Notes: generated by a model from the sequence alone, not told the origin. Shown: positions 20,093 to 28,804, numbered from the stretch's first letter. The stretch: 64,000 nt of DNA from Actinoplanes lutulentus (GCF_003259845.1 NZ_QLMJ01000004.1:186001-250000), one strand, 5' to 3'. Numbers and translations are program-made.

Positions 20093-20461
20093 TTAGTGGA
20101 ACGAGTCGCCACAGGCGCAGGAGTTCTGCGCGTTCGGGTTGTCGATGGTGAAGCCCTGCGCGTCGATGCGGTCCGCGAAGTCGATGGTCGCGCCCGCGAG
20201 GTAAGGAGCGGACATGCGGTCGACGACTACGCCGACTCCGTCGAAGTCGTTCACGACGTCGCCGTCGAGCGAACGCTCGTCGAAGAAGAGCTGGTAACGC
20301 AGGCCGGAGCAGCCACCGGGCTGTACGGCGATGCGCAGGCGCAGGTCATCGCGCCCTTCCTGCTCGATCAGGGCCTTGACCTTCACCGCGGCGACGTCGG
20401 TGAGGTTGATGCCGCTCGGGGCAGTCGCCTCGGTCGACTCGGTGTGCGCTTCTGTGGTCAC
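20093..20461 (-). CDS. erpA: A-type iron-sulfur cluster insertion protein
   Basis: A 122-residue HesB/IscA/ErpA family carrier. The three cluster cysteines are present: one in QPGGCSGLRY and two in the C-terminal SCACGDSFH. These proteins hand 4Fe-4S clusters to client enzymes. NadA and LipA in this same window are typical clients. The first 17 residues are Thr/Glu/Ala-rich and poorly conserved in the family. GGGAG lies ahead of the GTG start. M. tuberculosis Rv2204c occupies the same syntenic place. Confidence 0.93.
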   Translation of the reverse strand: MTTEAHTESTEATAPSGINLTDVAAVKVKALIEQEGRDDLRLRIAVQPGGCSGLRYQLFFDERSLDGDVVNDFDGVGVVVDRMSAPYLAGATIDFADRIDAQGFTIDNPNAQNSCACGDSFH

Positions 20462-20551
20462 GTAGGTATCTCCCTGCCAGGTGCGGTCATGTGCCGTACA
20501 GGACCAACGCTAACCCCATAACCCGGGATTCCCAATCTCAGGGATCACAGA

Positions 20552-21658
20552 TCACCTACTCCATTGGGCGGCCAGTGCTCCCGAAAGTTCTCGCAGGCCG
20601 CGCGCGGGTTCCGCGAGGGCCGTCTCGACCGAACCGAAATGCTCCACGAGCGTGTGCGTCTCGGTCACCCCGGCCGCCGCGGCCTCCCGGTACCCGGTCT
20701 CGTTGCGCCCTGCGAGCACCACGCACGGCAGGCCGCGGTCCCGCGCGCCGGCCGCGATCCCGGCGACCACCTTCCCGCGCAGCGACTGATGGTCGAACGA
20801 CCCCTCCCCCGTGATCACCAGATCGGCGGCGTCGAGCTCGGCGTCCAGCCCGACCAAATTCGTGACCAGGTTGATACCCGAAGTCACCCGGCCACCCAGC
20901 GCGATCAGAGCGGCCCCCAGGCCGCCTGCCGCGCCTCCACCTGGTTCTTCTTTCAGATGGGTACGCCCGAACGCCTGCTCCAGCACACCCGCGAAATGTT
21001 CGAGAGCGGCGTCGAGCCGCAGCACGTCCTCCCGCGAGGCGCCCTTCTGCGGGCCGAACACATTGCTGGCGCCGTGCAGCCCGGTCAGCGGGTTGTCGAC
21101 GTCGGTCGCGGCCACCAGGCTCACCTGACGCAACCGGGGCTCACCGGCCAGACCGGCCGCGGCGATCAGCGGGCCACCGCCGTACGGAAGGGAATTGCCG
21201 GAGACGTCGACCGGCCCGGCGCCGAGCGCGGCCAGCATCCCGGCCCCCGCGTCGTTCACCGCCGAGCCGCCGAGGCCGACCACGACCTCGGCCGCGCCGG
21301 ACTCGACAGCGGCCGCCAGAAGCAGGCCGAGCCCGTACGAAGTCGTTGATTTGGGGTCTCGCTCGGAGGTCGCCAGAAGATGCAGGCCGCAGGCCTGCGC
21401 ACTTTCCACGTAGGCGGTGCTGCCGGTCAGGAAGATCTCGCCCTGGACCGGCCGGCCGAGGGGGTCGACGGTGTTCACCGGTATCCGCCGGCCGTCGAGG
21501 GCGGCCGCCAGTACATCGACGAAACCTGGCCCCCCGTCGGCGAGTGGCCGGCGAACGAGCACGTCATCGGGGACGGACCAGCCCTCCGCGATCGCATCGG
21601 CGACGGCGGGGGCAGAAAGGGTGCCGGCGAACTTGTCCGGACAGATCAGTACGCGCAC
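20552..21658 (-). CDS. glycerate kinase
   Basis: The 368-residue protein matches the GlxK/GarK (type 1 glycerate kinase) family. It begins VLICPDKFAGTLSAPAVADAI, has RRPLADGGPGFVDVL, the Gly-rich VVVGLGGSAVNDAGAGML and GAGNVFGPQKGAS-like segments (ASNVFGPQKGAS), and ends with ITGEGSFDHQSLRGKVV. It would phosphorylate D-glycerate to feed glycolysis. The start is the GTG at 21658, matching the usual N-terminus. It is divergent from nadA with only about 60 nt between them. In M. tuberculosis the matching gene is Rv2205c. Confidence 0.92.
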   Translation of the reverse strand: MRVLICPDKFAGTLSAPAVADAIAEGWSVPDDVLVRRPLADGGPGFVDVLAAALDGRRIPVNTVDPLGRPVQGEIFLTGSTAYVESAQACGLHLLATSERDPKSTTSYGLGLLLAAAVESGAAEVVVGLGGSAVNDAGAGMLAALGAGPVDVSGNSLPYGGGPLIAAAGLAGEPRLRQVSLVAATDVDNPLTGLHGASNVFGPQKGASREDVLRLDAALEHFAGVLEQAFGRTHLKEEPGGGAAGGLGAALIALGGRVTSGINLVTNLVGLDAELDAADLVITGEGSFDHQSLRGKVVAGIAAGARDRGLPCVVLAGRNETGYREAAAAGVTETHTLVEHFGSVETALAEPARGLRELSGALAAQWSR

Positions 21659-21720
21659 ACCCGCGAGTGTGGCAGCACACCCCGTCCGGGCGCAGCTTCT
21701 GTCCGGCCCCCTGTGTAACG

Positions 21721-22899
21721 ATGAGGGACGTGACGTCGACCTGGACCGAACCCGCGAACACCCCCCTCGCCCTCCTGCTGCTCGGTCAGAACACCGACCC
21801 GGCCAGCGAGCGGGGCGTCGACTGCCCCGGCGATCTGCCCGCGCCCAGTGACCCCGGCCTGGTGGCCCGGGCCACGGCGGCGAAAGAGAAGCTGGGCTCC
21901 CGCGTCTTCGTTCTCGGTCACCACTACCAGCGCGACGAGGTCATCCAGTTCGCCGATGTCACCGGCGACTCGTTCAAGCTCGCCCAGCAGGCGGCGGCCC
22001 GGCCGGACGCGGAGTTCATCGTCTTCTGCGGCGTGCACTTCATGGCCGAGAGCGCGGACATCCTCACGACTCCGGATCAGCAGGTGATCCTGCCGGACCT
22101 GGCGGCCGGCTGCTCGATGGCCGACATGGCCGTGCTGGGCCAGGTGGAGACCGCCTGGGAGCACTTCGAGGACCTCGGGATCACCGACCAGATCGTCCCG
22201 GTGACCTACATGAACTCCTCCGCCGACATCAAGGGCTTCGTCGGCCGCAACTCCGGCGTCGTCTGCACCTCGTCGAACGCCAAGCGCGCCCTCGACTGGT
22301 CGTTCGAGCAGGGTTCCAAGGTCTTCTTCCTGCCCGACCAGCACCTCGGCCGCAACACCGCGGTCCTGGAGATGGGCATCGACCTCGACGACTGCGTCCT
22401 CTACGACCCGCACAAGCCCAAGGGCGGCCTGACCGACGAGCAGCTGCGGAACGCTCGCATGATCCTCTGGCGCGGTCACTGCTCGGTGCACGGCCGGTTC
22501 ACCATCGAGAGCGTGCGTGAGGTGCGGGAACGCGTACCCGGCGTCAACGTTCTGGTGCACCCCGAGTGCCGCCACGAGGTGGTCCGGGCCGCCGACTACG
22601 TCGGCTCCACCGAATACATCATCAAGGCCCTGGACGCGGCGCCTGCCGGGTCGTCCTGGGCGGTCGGCACCGAGCTCAATCTGGTACGCCGGCTCGCGCT
22701 GGCCCACCCGGACAAGCAGATCATGTTCCTCGACCGGGCGGTCTGTTACTGCTCGACGATGAACCGCATCGATCTGCCACACCTCGTCTGGACCCTTGAG
22801 GAGCTGGTCGCCGGCCGTGTGCCCAACGTCATCTCGGTCGACGAGAAGACGGCTCGCGAGGCACGCGTGGCGCTCGACCAGATGCTCGCCCTGCCGTAA
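21721..22899 (+). CDS. nadA: quinolinate synthase
   Basis: NadA condenses iminoaspartate with dihydroxyacetone phosphate to make quinolinate for NAD synthesis, using a 4Fe-4S cluster. The 392-residue protein shows VLGHHYQRDEVIQFAD, the cluster Cys in VFCGVHFMAES, DLAAGCSMADM, VHPECRHEV and a late DRAVCYCSTMNRI. The ATG at 21721 is used. A GTG at 21730 is an alternative start. nadB and nadC are not nearby. The erpA gene close by could supply its cluster. Transcription ends at a clear terminator. Confidence 0.95.
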   Translation: MRDVTSTWTEPANTPLALLLLGQNTDPASERGVDCPGDLPAPSDPGLVARATAAKEKLGSRVFVLGHHYQRDEVIQFADVTGDSFKLAQQAAARPDAEFIVFCGVHFMAESADILTTPDQQVILPDLAAGCSMADMAVLGQVETAWEHFEDLGITDQIVPVTYMNSSADIKGFVGRNSGVVCTSSNAKRALDWSFEQGSKVFFLPDQHLGRNTAVLEMGIDLDDCVLYDPHKPKGGLTDEQLRNARMILWRGHCSVHGRFTIESVREVRERVPGVNVLVHPECRHEVVRAADYVGSTEYIIKALDAAPAGSSWAVGTELNLVRRLALAHPDKQIMFLDRAVCYCSTMNRIDLPHLVWTLEELVAGRVPNVISVDEKTAREARVALDQMLALP

Positions 22900-22916
22900 C
22901 GCACAGTAGTCAAGTG

Positions 22917-22941
22917 AATCCACCCGTCCGGTGGATTTTTT
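22917..22941 (+). terminator. Rho-independent terminator after nadA
   Basis: AATCCACC (22917-22924) pairs with GGTGGATT (22930-22937) over a 5-nt loop and runs straight into a stretch of T's. Confidence 0.85.
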
Positions 22942-23105
22942 AAGGCTGCCTTAGTCAACAGCATTTAACGGCGTTTCGCGCCGCGCTACGACTGGCGTAT
23001 TTGTCACTCAGCGCTATGCTTCCCCGGTTGCAGAATCGGGTACCCCCACCCTTGCTCTGCCCCTCGTACACCGGGCGGCCCACCGCCCGCCGGCTGGAGG
23101 TTACG

Positions 23106-24461
23106 TTGACCGACGATGTCCTGATCGTGCACGGCGGTACGCCGTTGCAAGGTCAGATCCGGGTCCGTGGCGCCAAGAATCTCGTTTCCAAGGCAATGGT
23201 CGCCGCCCTGCTGGGCGAGACCCCGAGCCACCTCTACGACGTGCCGGGCATCCGGGACGTCGAGGTCGTCCGCGGCCTGCTCGAACTGCACGGCGTGAAG
23301 GTCAGCGACGGCGTCGAGGACGGCGAGTTGGTGATGGACCCCACGAACGTGGAGAGCGCCAGCACCGACGAGATCAACGTGCACGCCGGATCCAGCCGAA
23401 TCCCGATCCTGCTCTGCGGGCCGCTGCTGCACCGCCTCGGCCACGCGTTCATTCCCGACCTGGGCGGCTGCCACATCGGGCCGCGCCCGATCGACTTCCA
23501 CATCCGGTCGCTGCGGGAATTCGGCGCCGTCGTCGACAAGACCCCGGAGGGCATGCACCTCAGCGCTCCGAACGGTCTGCACGGCGCCAAGCTGGAACTT
23601 CCGTACCCGAGCGTCGGCGCCACCGAGCAGGTGCTGCTCACCGCGGTCCGCGCCGAGGGCGTCACCGAGCTGCGCAACGCCGCCATCGAGCCGGAGATCA
23701 TGGACCTCATCTGCATCCTGCAGAAGATGGGCGCGATCATCACGGTGCACACCGACCGGGTCATCGAGATCCAGGGCGTGCCTCGTCTGACCGGCTACGA
23801 GCACAAGCCGATCCCGGACCGGATCGAGGCCGCCAGCTGGGCCGCCGCCGCGCTCGCCACCCGTGGCGAGATCGAGGTGGTCGGCGCCCGCCAGGCCGAC
23901 ATGATGACGTTCCTGAACGTCTTCCGGTCCATCGGCGGCGAGTTGAAGATCACCGACGACCGGATCGCCCGTCCCGGCGTGACCGGCGCCGAGGGTGGCA
24001 TCAAGTTCTGGCACCCGGGCGGCGAGCTGAAGGCCGTCGCGCTGGAGACCGACGTGCACCCCGGCTTCATGACCGACTGGCAGCAGCCCCTGGTCGTGGC
24101 GCTCACCCAGGCACGCGGCATCTCGATCATGCACGAGACGGTGTACGAGCAGCGGCTCGGCTACACCGACGCGCTGAACTCGATGGGCGCGACCATCCAG
24201 GTCTACCGGGACTGCCTCGGCGGCACCCCGTGCCGGTTCGGCCGCCGCAACTTCATGCACTCCGCGGTCATCGCCGGCCCGTCCAAGCTGCACGCCGCCG
24301 ACCTGGTCATCCCCGACCTGCGGGCCGGTTTCGCGCACCTGATCGCGGCGCTGGCCGCCGAAGGCACCTCCCGTGTCTACGGCGTCAACCTGATCGAACG
24401 CGGCTACGAGGACTTCGAGGCCAAGCTGGCCGCCCTCGGCGCCCACGTCGAGCGTCCCTGA
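23106..24461 (+). CDS. murA: UDP-N-acetylglucosamine 1-carboxyvinyltransferase (MurA family)
   Basis: MurA transfers enolpyruvate to UDP-GlcNAc, the first committed step of peptidoglycan synthesis. The 451-residue frame shows the paired domain repeats of EPSP-synthase-fold enzymes. The RVRGAKNLVSKAMVAALL start matches the family GAKNxxL. GGCHIGPRP (Cys at about residue 121) keeps the loop cysteine that gives fosfomycin sensitivity. It differs from typical MurA in several stretches, so it could be a second paralogue. I start at the TTG at 23106 because GGAGG lies 5 nt upstream. A 7-bp hairpin (23072-23089) sits just before it. Confidence 0.88.
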   Translation: MTDDVLIVHGGTPLQGQIRVRGAKNLVSKAMVAALLGETPSHLYDVPGIRDVEVVRGLLELHGVKVSDGVEDGELVMDPTNVESASTDEINVHAGSSRIPILLCGPLLHRLGHAFIPDLGGCHIGPRPIDFHIRSLREFGAVVDKTPEGMHLSAPNGLHGAKLELPYPSVGATEQVLLTAVRAEGVTELRNAAIEPEIMDLICILQKMGAIITVHTDRVIEIQGVPRLTGYEHKPIPDRIEAASWAAAALATRGEIEVVGARQADMMTFLNVFRSIGGELKITDDRIARPGVTGAEGGIKFWHPGGELKAVALETDVHPGFMTDWQQPLVVALTQARGISIMHETVYEQRLGYTDALNSMGATIQVYRDCLGGTPCRFGRRNFMHSAVIAGPSKLHAADLVIPDLRAGFAHLIAALAAEGTSRVYGVNLIERGYEDFEAKLAALGAHVERP

Positions 24462-24481
24462 GCTGCATCTTTGTCACGATC

Positions 24482-24512
24482 AACGGCGCGGTGTGTGTCA
24501 CACCGCGCCGTT
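24482..24512 (+). terminator. terminator after murA
   Basis: AACGGCGCGGTGTG (24482-24495) pairs perfectly with CACACCGCGCCGTT (24499-24512) over a 3-nt loop, and T's follow. It also borders the promoter of the next gene. Confidence 0.8.
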
Positions 24513-24516
24513 TGGC

Positions 24517-24522
24517 TACGCT
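24517..24522 (+). promoter_or_regulatory. -10-like TACGCT before the DUF3043 gene (leaderless type)
   Basis: TACGCT ends 6 nt before the GTG at 24529, which begins the family-like N-terminus, with no ribosome site between. Confidence 0.55.
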
Positions 24523-24528
24523 CGTGGC

Positions 24529-25146
24529 GTGTCCCCGCTGTTTCGCCGCAAGCCAGCTGACGTCGCCCCCTCCCAGGTGGAGGAGGAGGTGAACGCTGCC
24601 GACAACCGGCCCAGGAGTTACACCCCCAGCAAGAAAGAGCTGGGTGTCGCCACTCCGAAACGCGCCGCCACCGGCCGCCGCGTGCAGGACAAGGCCCCGG
24701 AGAACCGCAAAGAGGCCTACAAGCAGATGCGCGAGCGGCAGCGGTCCGAGCGCGCCGAGGCCAACGCCGGCATGCGCGAGGGCGACGAGCGTTACCTGCT
24801 CGCCCGCGACCGCGGCCCGGAGCGTTCCCTGGTCCGCGACATCGTCGACTCCCGCCGCACCGTCGGCTCCTGGTTCATCGCCGGCGCCGTGGTCGTGCTG
24901 ATCGGCTCCTCAGTGCCGAACCGCACGATCCAGAACATCAGCACCCTGATCTGGGCCCTGCTTGCGTTGGCCGTCCTGGTCGACAGCATCCTGATCGCCC
25001 GCAAGATCAAAAAGATGGTGTCGACCCGGTTCCCGCAGAGCACGCAGCGGATGGGGTCCCTCTATCTGTACGGCATCATGCGAGGCCTGACCTTCCGCCG
25101 CATGCGCATCCCGAAGTCCAAGGTCGAATACGGCGCCAAGCTGTAA
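24529..25146 (+). CDS. DUF3043 membrane protein
   Basis: The 205-residue protein opens with a basic SPLFRRKP stretch. It continues with a charged region rich in Arg, Lys and Glu (RRVQDKAPENRKEAYKQMR...), then two close hydrophobic helices around VGSWFIAGAVVVLIGSSV and ISTLIWALLALAVLVDSI, and ends in a basic tail (IPKSKVEYGAKL). This is the layout of the DUF3043 family (Rv2206 in M. tuberculosis, same synteny). Function unknown. The basic regions probably face the cytoplasm. It is the last gene before an 875-bp region without genes. Confidence 0.85.
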   Translation: MSPLFRRKPADVAPSQVEEEVNAADNRPRSYTPSKKELGVATPKRAATGRRVQDKAPENRKEAYKQMRERQRSERAEANAGMREGDERYLLARDRGPERSLVRDIVDSRRTVGSWFIAGAVVVLIGSSVPNRTIQNISTLIWALLALAVLVDSILIARKIKKMVSTRFPQSTQRMGSLYLYGIMRGLTFRRMRIPKSKVEYGAKL

Positions 25147-25485
25147 GAGCAGTTTTCCCCCCAGCGCGCGCCAGGCGTCCACAGCCGGCGCGCGCTACCC
25201 ATTCCAACAACCAACACCCAGCCCCGCCGTGCCGGGCCGGGCCGGACAGGCCGCCGTGCCATGCCGTGCCGCCCCGCCGTGCCGGGCCGCCGTGCCGTGC
25301 CGGGCCGCGGCGCGCTGGGCCATGCCGGGCCGGGTCTTGCCGGGCCGGGCCGCAGCGCGCCGAGCTGGGCCGGGCTGGGTCGCGGCGCGCCGGGCCGGAT
25401 TGCGACGCGCTGGCTGGACCGGGCCGGGCGAGGGTGGGCCGGGCAGGGGCAGGCCGAGGGGCGGGGCGGGGTCGCACCGAGCAGC

Positions 25486-25524
25486 GTGTCGATTTCAGGT
25501 GCGAATCACACCTCAACTCGACAC
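25486..25524. repeat. 39-bp hairpin repeat, copy A
   Basis: The copy begins GTGTCGA and ends TCGACAC, an exact 7-bp inverted pair, with TTTCAGG and CCTCAA inside as imperfect extensions of the stem. It is one of six copies of equal length in this window. Confidence 0.85.
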
Positions 25525-25547
25525 ACACAGGCTGGATCCCCACGAGC

Positions 25548-25586
25548 GTGTCGACTTCAGGCGCCCTCCGCACCCCAACTCAACAC
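25548..25586. repeat. 39-bp hairpin repeat, copy B
   Basis: Same length and layout as copy A, starting GTGTCGA. The right arm has one change (TCAACAC). It lies 23 bp after copy A. Confidence 0.8.
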
Positions 25587-25823
25587 AGCCTGGCAGGAAC
25601 CGCCGCACGCCCTCGCCCTCAGTCAGCCGCGCTCCGATCGCCCCGTTGGCCCGCCGCACGGTGCCGCCACGCCGTCGCTCGCAGATCTTGTGCGGTTCGG
25701 CCGTCGGATCGACCGCAAACTCACGAGTTTCGGGAGGTCGCCACCGTGGCGGGTCGATCTCGGGTGGTTCGCGAGTTCCTTGGTGACGCGTTGCCACCAC
25801 AACAGTGGAGAGTGCTGGCTTTG

Positions 25824-25861
25824 TGGATACCTGTGGGGGTCAGGGCACCTACAGGTATCCA
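25824..25861. repeat. 11-bp inverted repeat with 16-nt loop
   Basis: TGGATACCTGT (25824-25834) is the exact reverse complement of ACAGGTATCCA (25851-25861). No T-run follows and no gene ends nearby. It could be a protein-binding site or a structured RNA element. Confidence 0.55.
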
Positions 25862-26021
25862 AGATCGGGCCGCCGCCGACAGCGCACCTTGTCGGGCGCC
25901 CACCCTCCGTAACTGATCGGTGAGACCCCGCTCGCCGCTGGTCTGCTGGGCCGCTGCGGATCTTGAGTGATTTTCTACGTTGGAGGGTGTGGGGCGGCAC
26001 AAGATCTGGATGGTGGGGCTG

Positions 26022-26330
26022 TCAGGGGATGCCGGCCAGGCGTAGGAGTGCCGCCACTCCCGCTGCTGCTACTACGACCACCACGAAAGGCGCTCGGCGC
26101 CAGGCGAGCAGGCCGCCTACCAGCACGCCGGCTGGGCGGGCCACCCCGGCGAACTCGCTGCCGGCCATCAGCGCGGCCGTCGCCGCCAGCGCGGTGAGCA
26201 GGGCGGCCGCCGCCATTGGCAGGACGCGTTGCAGGGAGTCGGAGAGTTCGAGACGTTCGCGCAGGAGTACCCCGCTGAGACGGATGATGTAGGTACCTAC
26301 GCCAAGCGCCACAATCGCCGCGATCAGCAT
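26022..26330 (-). CDS. azlD: AzlD-type branched-chain amino acid exporter subunit
   Basis: A 102-residue, very hydrophobic protein with three or four short membrane helices and the AzlD look (VALGVGTYIIRLSGVLL at the start, then LPMAAAALLTALA). With AzlC it forms an exporter for branched-chain amino acids or analogues such as azaleucine. It overlaps the AzlC gene by 7 nt at the start, and the two are clearly a unit. Confidence 0.9.
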   Translation of the reverse strand: MLIAAIVALGVGTYIIRLSGVLLRERLELSDSLQRVLPMAAAALLTALAATAALMAGSEFAGVARPAGVLVGGLLAWRRAPFVVVVVAAAGVAALLRLAGIP

Positions 26331-27238
26331 CGGGTCTCCTCAGCCGACGAGCCAGCGACAGCCGACCAGCCCGTGGCAGCCGACCAGCCCGTGGCAGCCG
26401 ACGAACCAGTGGCTGCCGACGAACCAGTGGCTGCCGAAGCGGCAGTGGCCTGTGACGTGACCGCGCCCGCGTCATCTACGGCCGACGAACCCGTGGCAGC
26501 CGACGAGCCCGTGGAACCAGTCGACGCCCCGGCATCGGCCGACGACGCCGCCGGCTCCGGGCCGGCGCCACCCCGGCCGTGCAGGAAACGCCTCGGGAAC
26601 AGCAGCACCAGCAGGCCGAACAGCGCGCACAACACCGGCAACCCGGCCGGCAGAACCGGAGTCAACCCCACCGCGATCACGGCTCCGGCCAGCGCTACCA
26701 GCCGCGTGACCCGGTCTCGCAGCGACGGCAGGATCAAGGCGATCAGGGCCGCCGGGAACGCCGCGTCCAGGCCGAACGCGTCCGGGTCCCCCGTGGCGCC
26801 GCCCAACAGAACGCCGAGGATCGTTCCGACGTTCCAGGTGATGAAGAGTGTCGTGCCGACCAGCCAGTAGATCCGGCGGCGCTGCACGGGATCCCGCTCC
26901 GCCAGGGCGAACGCCACGGCCTCGTCGGTCATGATGTGGCTGCCCACCAGACGATCGCGCCAGCGGCCGCCGATCGTCGAGGCGATCGTCAGGCCGAACG
27001 GCAGGTGGCGGGCGTTCAGCAGCAAACCCGCCAGGACCGCCGCGATCGGGTTGCCGGCGGCGAGCAGGCCGGCCGCGAGGAACTGGGAGCCGCCCGCGAA
27101 GACCACTGTTGACATGGCGATCGGCGCCCACGTCGGTAAGCCGTACGCAATCGAGATGGCGCCGAACGACGCACCCACCGCGACCATGGCCGCGCCGAGC
27201 GCGCCCACGTCCCGCAGCGTTCGTTTAAACGTACTCAT
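26324..27238 (-). CDS. azlC: AzlC family amino acid exporter with repetitive C-terminal tail
   Basis: Residues 1-235 are a typical AzlC: GAAMVAVGASFGAISIAYG, VVFAGGSQFLAAGLLAAG, then LNARHLPFGL and a SHIMTDEAVAFAL stretch, with about six helices. The last 65 residues are an unusual Ser/Ala/Thr/Gly tail made of ATGSSA- and ATGWSA-like units, encoded by an 18-bp tandem repeat. The start is the ATG at 27238. Longer frames upstream run into the divergent regulator gene. The transport substrate is inferred from the family. The divergent XRE-cupin gene may control it. Confidence 0.9.
   Translation of the reverse strand: MSTFKRTLRDVGALGAAMVAVGASFGAISIAYGLPTWAPIAMSTVVFAGGSQFLAAGLLAAGNPIAAVLAGLLLNARHLPFGLTIASTIGGRWRDRLVGSHIMTDEAVAFALAERDPVQRRRIYWLVGTTLFITWNVGTILGVLLGGATGDPDAFGLDAAFPAALIALILPSLRDRVTRLVALAGAVIAVGLTPVLPAGLPVLCALFGLLVLLFPRRFLHGRGGAGPEPAASSADAGASTGSTGSSAATGSSAVDDAGAVTSQATAASAATGSSAATGSSAATGWSAATGWSAVAGSSAEETRC
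26341..26448. repeat. 18-bp tandem repeat in the 3' end of azlC
   Basis: Six 18-bp units follow each other (for example CAGCCGACCAGCCCGTGG, twice perfect, then variants). A seventh unit lies at 26497-26514. The period keeps the reading frame, so the unit number can vary without breaking azlC. Confidence 0.85.
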
Positions 27239-27302
27239 GTTCGCTACGATGAACGAGCGCGAAGCGTTCGTCAAACCGAACAACCCGTCCGATGGAGCGA
27301 AC

Positions 27303-27857
27303 ATGCAGCAGCCGGCACCGCCGCTGGCCGTCATCGCGGCCGCCCTGCGCCGGGAGCGGGACCGCGCCGGGATCACCCTGACCGAGCTGGCTCGACGCGC
27401 TGGACTGGCCAAGTCGACGCTCTCCCAGCTTGAAGCCGGCACCGGCAACCCGAGCATCGAGACGCTGTGGGCGCTCGGGGTGGCGCTCGACGTGCCGTTC
27501 AGCCGGCTGGTCGAGCCGCCCACGTCGCCGGTACGGATCATTCGTGCTGGTGAAGGGCCGAGACTGCGGTCGGATCACGCGGATTTCGTGGCGACGCTGC
27601 TGGCTACCGGATCGCCGCAGACCCGGCGCGACATCTACATGATGGAGCTGGAGCCCGGTGAGCCGCGGGAGGCCGCAGCGCACATTCCGGGCAGCGTCGA
27701 GCACATCGTGGTCTCGAAGGGGCGGATCCGGACCGGCCCGGTGGACGAGCCGGTTGAGCTCGGTCCTGGGGATTACGTGACGTTCCCGGGAGACGTGCCG
27801 CATCGGTACGAAGCCCTGGAGCCGTCATGGGCAGTTTTGATCATGGAACATCGCTAG
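27303..27857 (+). CDS. XRE-family regulator with C-terminal cupin domain
   Basis: Residues about 8-65 are a helix-turn-helix of the XRE/Cro type (ITLTELARRAGLAKSTLSQLE, then NPSIETLWALGVALDVPF). Residues about 105-184 are a cupin barrel (IPGSVEHIVVSKGRI, GPGDYVTFPGDVPHRYEAL) that may bind a small ligand. Such HTH-cupin proteins often control neighbouring transporters. It is divergent from azlCD with 64 nt between the starts, and contains GTTC/GAAC-type inverted half-sites that could be an operator. The ATG at 27303 has GGAG 6 nt upstream. An ATG at 27249 is an alternative. Its stop shares CTAG with the convergent ABC gene. Confidence 0.9.
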   Translation: MQQPAPPLAVIAAALRRERDRAGITLTELARRAGLAKSTLSQLEAGTGNPSIETLWALGVALDVPFSRLVEPPTSPVRIIRAGEGPRLRSDHADFVATLLATGSPQTRRDIYMMELEPGEPREAAAHIPGSVEHIVVSKGRIRTGPVDEPVELGPGDYVTFPGDVPHRYEALEPSWAVLIMEHR

Positions 27858-28804
27858 GAGTCGGTGTAAAGCCGCGCCACCACGTCCTCGATGTCCGGCT
27901 CCAGCACCGACAGGTCCCGCACCCCGACCGCCGCCACCAGCCCCGCCACCGCGGCGCCCGCTGCCACCGACTCCAGCGCGAACGTCACCCGATGGCCACC
28001 CGCCTCCACCGACGTCACGACCGCGCCGGGCAGCGAGAAGTCCGCGGGCAATGGCCGTTCCAGATCAGCCACGAGACTGCGCCGGGACCCGTAGCGCGAG
28101 TGCAGCGCCTCGATCGTCCCGTCGTGCACGACCCGGCCGTGGTCGATCACCACGAGCCGCTCGCACAGCCGCTCGATGTCAGCCAGGTCATGCGTGGTCA
28201 GCACCAGCGTCACGTCACCGGTCGCGCCCAGCTCACCGAGGAACGCCCGCACGGCCTGCTTGGACACGACATCGAGGCCGATCGTCGGCTCGTCGAGAAA
28301 CAGCACTTCAGGGCCGTGCAGCAGGGCCGCCGTCAGCTCACCGCGCATCCGCTGGCCGAGCGACAACTGCCGGACCGGCGTATCCATGAACGAATCCAGG
28401 TCGAGCAGCGCCCGGCATCGCCGCAGCCGCGCTTCATGATCCGCGGCCGGCACCCGGTAGACGTGCCGGAGCAACCCGAACGACTCGCGCAGCGGCAGGT
28501 CCCACCAGAGCTGGGAGCGCTGACCGAAAACGACACCGATCCGCAGCGCCAGCCGGGTGCGCTGCGGCACCGGCGTGAACCCGCACACCTCGATGAAACC
28601 GGAGGACGGCGTCAGCACGCCGGTCAGCATCTTCAGCGTTGTCGACTTTCCGGCCCCGTTCGGACCGATATATCCGACCATCTCGCCACGTTCGATCGAC
28701 AGGCTCACCCCGTCGACGGCAGTGACGACACGTTTCTCTCGCCGGAATCGGCCCGCTTTTACGCGTACCGAAAAGGTCTTTCGCAATTCACGAACTTGAA
28801 TCAT
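27854..28804 (-). CDS. ABC transporter ATP-binding protein
   Basis: A 316-residue ATPase with all key motifs: Walker A GPNGAGKST, signature LSLGQRMRGEL, Walker B VLFLDEPTIGLD and H-loop LTTHDLADIERL. A C-terminal domain of about 90 residues follows, as in NatA/DrrA-like exporters. The start ATG at 28804 overlaps the stop of the preceding permease (ATGA). With the two ABC-2 permeases it makes a three-gene export system of the DUF990 type. The substrate is unknown. Confidence 0.93.
   Translation of the reverse strand: MIQVRELRKTFSVRVKAGRFRREKRVVTAVDGVSLSIERGEMVGYIGPNGAGKSTTLKMLTGVLTPSSGFIEVCGFTPVPQRTRLALRIGVVFGQRSQLWWDLPLRESFGLLRHVYRVPAADHEARLRRCRALLDLDSFMDTPVRQLSLGQRMRGELTAALLHGPEVLFLDEPTIGLDVVSKQAVRAFLGELGATGDVTLVLTTHDLADIERLCERLVVIDHGRVVHDGTIEALHSRYGSRRSLVADLERPLPADFSLPGAVVTSVEAGGHRVTFALESVAAGAAVAGLVAAVGVRDLSVLEPDIEDVVARLYTDS

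Larger units (their letters stand above)
25147..26021. other. 875-bp gene-free region with low-complexity and hairpin repeats
   Basis: From about 25220 to 25450 the sequence is an imperfect GCC/GGGC-rich tract with repeated blocks such as GCCGTGCCGGGCC. Every open frame here is a compositional artefact. Two 39-bp hairpin repeats follow (25486-25586), and later a longer hairpin (25824-25861). The rest (25590-25820 and 25865-26021) shows no gene, RNA gene or clear promoter that I can support. Confidence 0.75.

Noticed and set aside
25229-25923. Overlapping open frames in the GCC-rich tract
   Set aside because: Ala/Arg/Gly/Pro-only translations in all frames and no ribosome site or family signal, so they reflect composition.
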